Source: DASQVO01 sp035640715
GTDB taxonomy: Bacteria; Actinomycetota; Actinomycetes; Streptosporangiales; Streptosporangiaceae
Direction: 5' to 3'
NCBI GenBank assembly: GCA_035640715.1
Contig: DASQVO010000135.1
Location: 1 to 11,052 of the forward strand
Length of the DNA: 11,052 nucleotides
In this document: positions 9,248-11,052 of the stretch, piece after piece
Position numbering within the stretch: the first letter of the stretch is position 1
Layout: every line of letters starts with the position of its first letter
The notes under the pieces: model-generated
The model's input: the letters and a program-made list of their open reading frames with translations, nothing else
The model's database searches: none
Told to the model about the DNA's origin: nothing
Translations under genes and position numbers: made by a program

Positions 9248-9278
9248 CTAAAAAAATCAAGCATGACTGATTTGTTAG
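9248..9278. promoter_or_regulatory. Candidate TetR operator: AAATCA-N8-TGATTT inverted repeat
   Basis: Seen: AAATCA at 9254-9259 and TGATTT at 9268-9273 form a perfect 6-bp inverted repeat with an 8-base centre (AGCATGAC). The symmetry extends with one base slipped, as CTAA at 9248-9251 against TTAG at 9275-9278. The 20-bp core is the size typically bound by a TetR dimer, and it lies 30-49 bases before the first start codon of the operon that encodes a TetR protein. Inference: this is the autoregulatory operator. Alternative: read on the minus strand, the repeat is followed by Ts and could be a weak terminator-like leader hairpin, but its A/T stem would be unstable. Confidence 0.45.
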
Positions 9279-9427
9279 GGCGATCAGCCCGTCGCCTGAC
9301 TCTGCTGGTATCAGTTTTTGTCATCAATAGTCGACTAGTGGCTTACGTCCGAAATCATATCCATATATAACAACTTAATTAATAATATTGACCCAATACA
9401 TCACAGGGCCAGAAGATGCGCTGAACC

Positions 9428-9444
9428 GCTCGCAAACAGCGAGC
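9428..9444 (+). repeat. Perfect hairpin 1 in the leader of the S53 peptidase gene
   Basis: GCTCGC at 9428-9433 is perfectly inverted as GCGAGC at 9439-9444 around a 5-base loop AAACA. It is the first of two hairpins with a shared core (GCTCRC-AAWCA-GYGAGC) ahead of the peptidase start. It may act as a dimeric-protein operator or as an RNA stem in the leader; the sequence alone does not tell which. Confidence 0.75.
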
Positions 9445-9449
9445 TTCCA

Positions 9450-9472
9450 GCGGCTCACAATCAGTGAGCCGC
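9450..9472 (+). repeat. Perfect 9-bp hairpin 2 immediately before the peptidase ribosome binding site
   Basis: GCGGCTCAC at 9450-9458 pairs perfectly with GTGAGCCGC at 9464-9472 around loop AATCA. It ends three bases before the GAGGAGGG ribosome binding site (9475-9482) of the peptidase at ATG 9486. Relative to hairpin 1 the core differs by one base in each arm, and the two changes keep the pairing. A stem this close to the Shine-Dalgarno could protect the mRNA or modulate ribosome access; alternatively the DNA palindrome is one of two regulator sites. Confidence 0.8.
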
Positions 9473-9485
9473 CAGAGGAGGGCGG

Positions 9486-10721
9486 ATGAACTGGCGACGA
9501 CGGATAACCATGCTCTCGGCGGGGACCGCAGTCACGGTCGCGGTGGCGATGTCTGCGGGCAGTGCCGCGCTGGCCGCATCATCGGGCCAGCCCGGCCATA
9601 CCTCGAGCCCCCCGTTCCGGGTCAAGGTGATCGGGCGCCTCCCGAATGGCAAGCCGAAGCTGACCAGCACCTCACCCACCGGGCTGTCACCCAGCGCCAT
9701 CGCCTCGGTGTACTCGCTGTCAGGCCTGTCCTCATCATCTGGCGCAGGCGCAGGGCAGATCATCGCCATTGTGGACGCCTACCACGACCCGAATGCGCTG
9801 TCCGATCTCAACACTTTCAACCGGCAGTATGGGTACCCCCAGTTGTCAGCCTGCACGTCGCTGTCGCAGTCCGGGTCATGCTTCATGCAGGCCGACCCGC
9901 AGGGCATCCCCACGGTGAACAGTGGCTGGGTGCTGGAGGAGTCGCTGGATATCGAGTGGGCCCATGCGGAGGCGCCAGGCGCAAAGATCGTCCTGGTCGA
10001 GGCGGCAAGCAACAGCAACACGAACCTGTTCAACGCGGTCTCGTACGCGAACAGCATCGGTGCGACCGAGGTTTCCATGAGCTGGGGCGGCAGCGAGTTC
10101 AGCGGCGAGACGGCCTATGACTCCGACATGGCCCACGCCGGCACCTTCTACACCGTATCCGCCGGAGACAGCGGGCACGGCGCCGGATACCCGGCCGCCT
10201 CACCGAACGTGATCGCGGTCGGCGGGACAACCCTGAACGGGTGCAGCGGGACCTCGTGCGCCGGATTCAGCAGCGAGACTACGTGGTCGAGTTCGGGTGG
10301 CGGCGGCTCAGCCTACGAGGCGATCCCGTCCTACCAGTCCGGCTACGCCGGCCCGGTGTACGGGGCCGCCACGATCTCCGGACTTACCGGCGGCATGCGC
10401 GGCATCCCCGATGTCTCGTTCGACGCCAATCCCAGCACCGGCGTGGCCGTCTACGACACCACCAGGTATCAAGGGCAGTCGGGCTGGTTCACGCTGGGTG
10501 GCACCAGCGTGGGCGCCCCCAACTGGGCCGGGATCCTGGCGGCGGGCGCGGCGGCGGGCAAGACCGCTCTCCAGGGTGATGCCGCCATCTACTCGGGCGG
10601 TTACTCGGCAAACCTGCGCGATATCACCAGCGGCACTAACGGCAGCTGCGGTACCGACTGCACCGCGGGACCCGGCTACGACCTGGTGACCGGCCTCGGA
10701 AGCCCGGTCAATTACCCGTGA
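9486..10721 (+). CDS. Secreted S53 (sedolisin) serine-carboxyl peptidase without a long propeptide
   Basis: The product is 411 residues, ATG after GAGGAGGG. Seen: signal peptide 1-30 with arginines WRRRIT (possibly Tat-like), a hydrophobic stretch and AALA cleavage site. A short Pro/Ser linker follows to ~65, and then the catalytic domain begins at GLSPSAIASVYSL (66-78). Sedolisin residues are all present: E151 and D155 in EESLDIEW, D228 in SAGDSG, S341 in GGTSVGAP. The C-terminal calcium site fits D379/I380 plus GPGYD with G395, G397, D399. Three close Cys pairs (123/132, 253/258, 388/392) suggest disulfides, as expected outside the cell. Known: sedolisins are acid-active endopeptidases normally made with a ~150-200 residue inhibitory prodomain; here only ~35 residues separate signal peptide and catalytic domain. 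It is transcribed away from the acyl-CoA operon and ends at a strong hairpin. The family is sure; substrate and pH range are unknown. Confidence 0.93.
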   Translation: MNWRRRITMLSAGTAVTVAVAMSAGSAALAASSGQPGHTSSPPFRVKVIGRLPNGKPKLTSTSPTGLSPSAIASVYSLSGLSSSSGAGAGQIIAIVDAYHDPNALSDLNTFNRQYGYPQLSACTSLSQSGSCFMQADPQGIPTVNSGWVLEESLDIEWAHAEAPGAKIVLVEAASNSNTNLFNAVSYANSIGATEVSMSWGGSEFSGETAYDSDMAHAGTFYTVSAGDSGHGAGYPAASPNVIAVGGTTLNGCSGTSCAGFSSETTWSSSGGGGSAYEAIPSYQSGYAGPVYGAATISGLTGGMRGIPDVSFDANPSTGVAVYDTTRYQGQSGWFTLGGTSVGAPNWAGILAAGAAAGKTALQGDAAIYSGGYSANLRDITSGTNGSCGTDCTAGPGYDLVTGLGSPVNYP

Positions 10722-10741
10722 CCGCCTTACACCTCGCGCCC

Positions 10742-10772
10742 AGCGGGGCCTGCCGCCCGGCAGGCCCCCGCT
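10742..10772. terminator. Strong stem-loop terminator between convergent genes
   Basis: AGCGGGGCCTGCC (10742-10754) pairs with GGCAGGCCCCCGCT (10759-10772) around a GCCC loop, giving 13 base pairs with one bulged C. It starts 20 bases after the peptidase stop. There is no T-tract, which is common for actinomycete terminators. Because the stem is nearly symmetric, it could also end transcripts of the substrate-binding-protein gene converging from the right. Confidence 0.85.
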
Positions 10773-10835
10773 GCCGGCCGTTCGTGGCGGTGGGCGGCCA
10801 GCCGAATTCTGGTCGCCGCTGTCGGCATACATCAC

Positions 10836-11052
10836 CTATAGCGGGTATCGCAGGGGCGCCTGGGCTCGTTCCGGCGGCCAGATCACGCATCGCGCGCCAT
10901 CTTGCCACTGAACGGTCAGCACCTGATGCCCCACCTGCTGACGGGTCTGCGGGTCGAGCCGGAACGGACCGAACATCGTGGTGACCCGAAGGTGGCAGGC
11001 GGCTGCCATCAGCGCGGCGCCGTCGGCGGTTCCGGCCTCCCGCAGGCACCGC
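10836..11052 (-). CDS. C-terminal fragment of an ABC transporter substrate-binding protein (branched-chain amino acid type)
   Basis: Seen: an open minus-strand frame enters from the right edge and ends at TAG 10838-10836, giving 71 residues. Visible residues 24-41 contain TTMFGPFRLDPQTRQQVG, followed by HQVLTVQWQDG at 42-52 and VIWPPE at 56-61, ending near RYPL. Known: 'GPFRiDP.TG.QvGH...vvQWQ.G...VvWP' is the C-terminal signature of periplasmic-binding-protein-like (type I fold) receptors of Leu/Ile/Val and urea/amide ABC importers; in actinomycetes these are usually lipoproteins. The N-terminal lipobox and ligand pocket lie outside the window, so the ligand cannot be named. The gene converges on the peptidase across 114 bases that include the hairpin terminator. 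The overlapping longer frame on the same strand (10708-11049) is arginine/proline-rich noise. Confidence 0.8.
   Translation of the reverse strand, partial: RCLREAGTADGAALMAAACHLRVTTMFGPFRLDPQTRQQVGHQVLTVQWQDGARCVIWPPERAQAPLRYPL

Larger units (their letters stand above)
9225..9485. promoter_or_regulatory. AT-rich divergent intergenic region between the acyl-CoA operon and the S53 peptidase
   Basis: This is 261 bases with no credible gene. From about 9340 to 9400 the sequence is mostly A/T (runs such as TATATAA and TTAATTAATAATATT), in sharp contrast to the GC-rich genes on both sides. It must contain promoters for both directions. Weak candidates: TATGAT on the minus strand at 9359-9354 as a -10 for the operon, and TAATAT at 9383-9388 or TTGACC at 9388-9393 for the peptidase. 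None has a convincing partner hexamer at the right spacing, so no promoter is claimed. A perfect 10-bp palindrome TAGTCGACTA lies at 9328-9337. The inverted repeat and hairpins are listed separately. Confidence 0.6.

Noticed and set aside
9279..9296. GGCGA/TCGCC stem as a leader terminator for the operon
   Set aside because: The stem is only 5 bp with an 8-base loop, and the T-run is more than 20 bases further on.
9046..9327. 93-residue minus-strand frame running into the intergenic region
   Set aside because: It overlaps the AtuA N-terminus in another frame; the residues in the gap are not conserved-looking and there is no good ribosome binding site.
9328..9337. Perfect palindrome TAGTCGACTA
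   Set aside because: A 10-base palindrome is expected by chance fairly often in a 260-base gap; no repeat or flanking symmetry supports a site.
10708..11049. 113-residue minus-strand frame at the right edge
   Set aside because: It is Arg/Pro-rich without motifs and runs through the terminator hairpin and the peptidase stop. The neighbouring frame carries the transporter signature.

Overview
The window is GC-rich actinomycete-type DNA. The coding regions are strongly GC-biased, genes are packed with 4-base stop/start overlaps and GTG/TTG starts, Shine-Dalgarno sequences are GGAGG-like, and the only clear terminator hairpin lacks a T-tract. No species can be named from the sequence. The gene families would suit soil actinomycetes of the Streptomyces/Streptosporangiales kind, but that is inference.

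Left part (1-1221): the first 100 residues of a D12-class N6-adenine DNA methyltransferase run leftward off the window edge. Diverging from it across a 96-base gap is a type II toxin-antitoxin-like pair: a Phd/YefM-like protein followed by a RelE/ParE-like protein, with an ATGA overlap.

Centre (1242-9224, all minus strand): a six-gene operon read right to left. The order is an AtuA-family (DUF1446) protein, an acyl-CoA carboxylase carboxyltransferase subunit of methylcrotonyl/geranyl-CoA type, a biotin-carboxylase/BCCP subunit, an isovaleryl-CoA-dehydrogenase-like acyl-CoA dehydrogenase, an enoyl-CoA hydratase/isomerase-family protein, and a TetR regulator as the last gene. Junctions are 4-base overlaps or gaps of 8-10 bases. 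Together the enzymes can dehydrogenate a branched acyl-CoA, carboxylate the resulting 3-methyl-enoyl-CoA at the gamma carbon, and hydrate the glutaconyl-CoA product. This is the logic of leucine/isovalerate (Liu) and acyclic terpene (Atu) catabolism. No HMG-CoA-type lyase is present in the window.

Promoter gap (9225-9485): an unusually AT-rich divergent intergenic region. It holds a 20-bp inverted repeat near the operon start (candidate TetR operator) and, on the other side, two tandem perfect hairpins with a shared core placed directly before a ribosome binding site.

Right part (9486-11052): a secreted sedolisin-type (S53) serine-carboxyl peptidase with an intact catalytic set but no long propeptide, then a strong stem-loop terminator. 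Converging from the right edge is the C-terminal 71 residues of a branched-chain-amino-acid-type ABC transporter substrate-binding protein.

No obviously new multi-gene system is visible. The most unusual elements are the tandem hairpins before the peptidase, the missing peptidase propeptide, and the catalytic-residue pattern of the dehydrogenase/hydratase pair.
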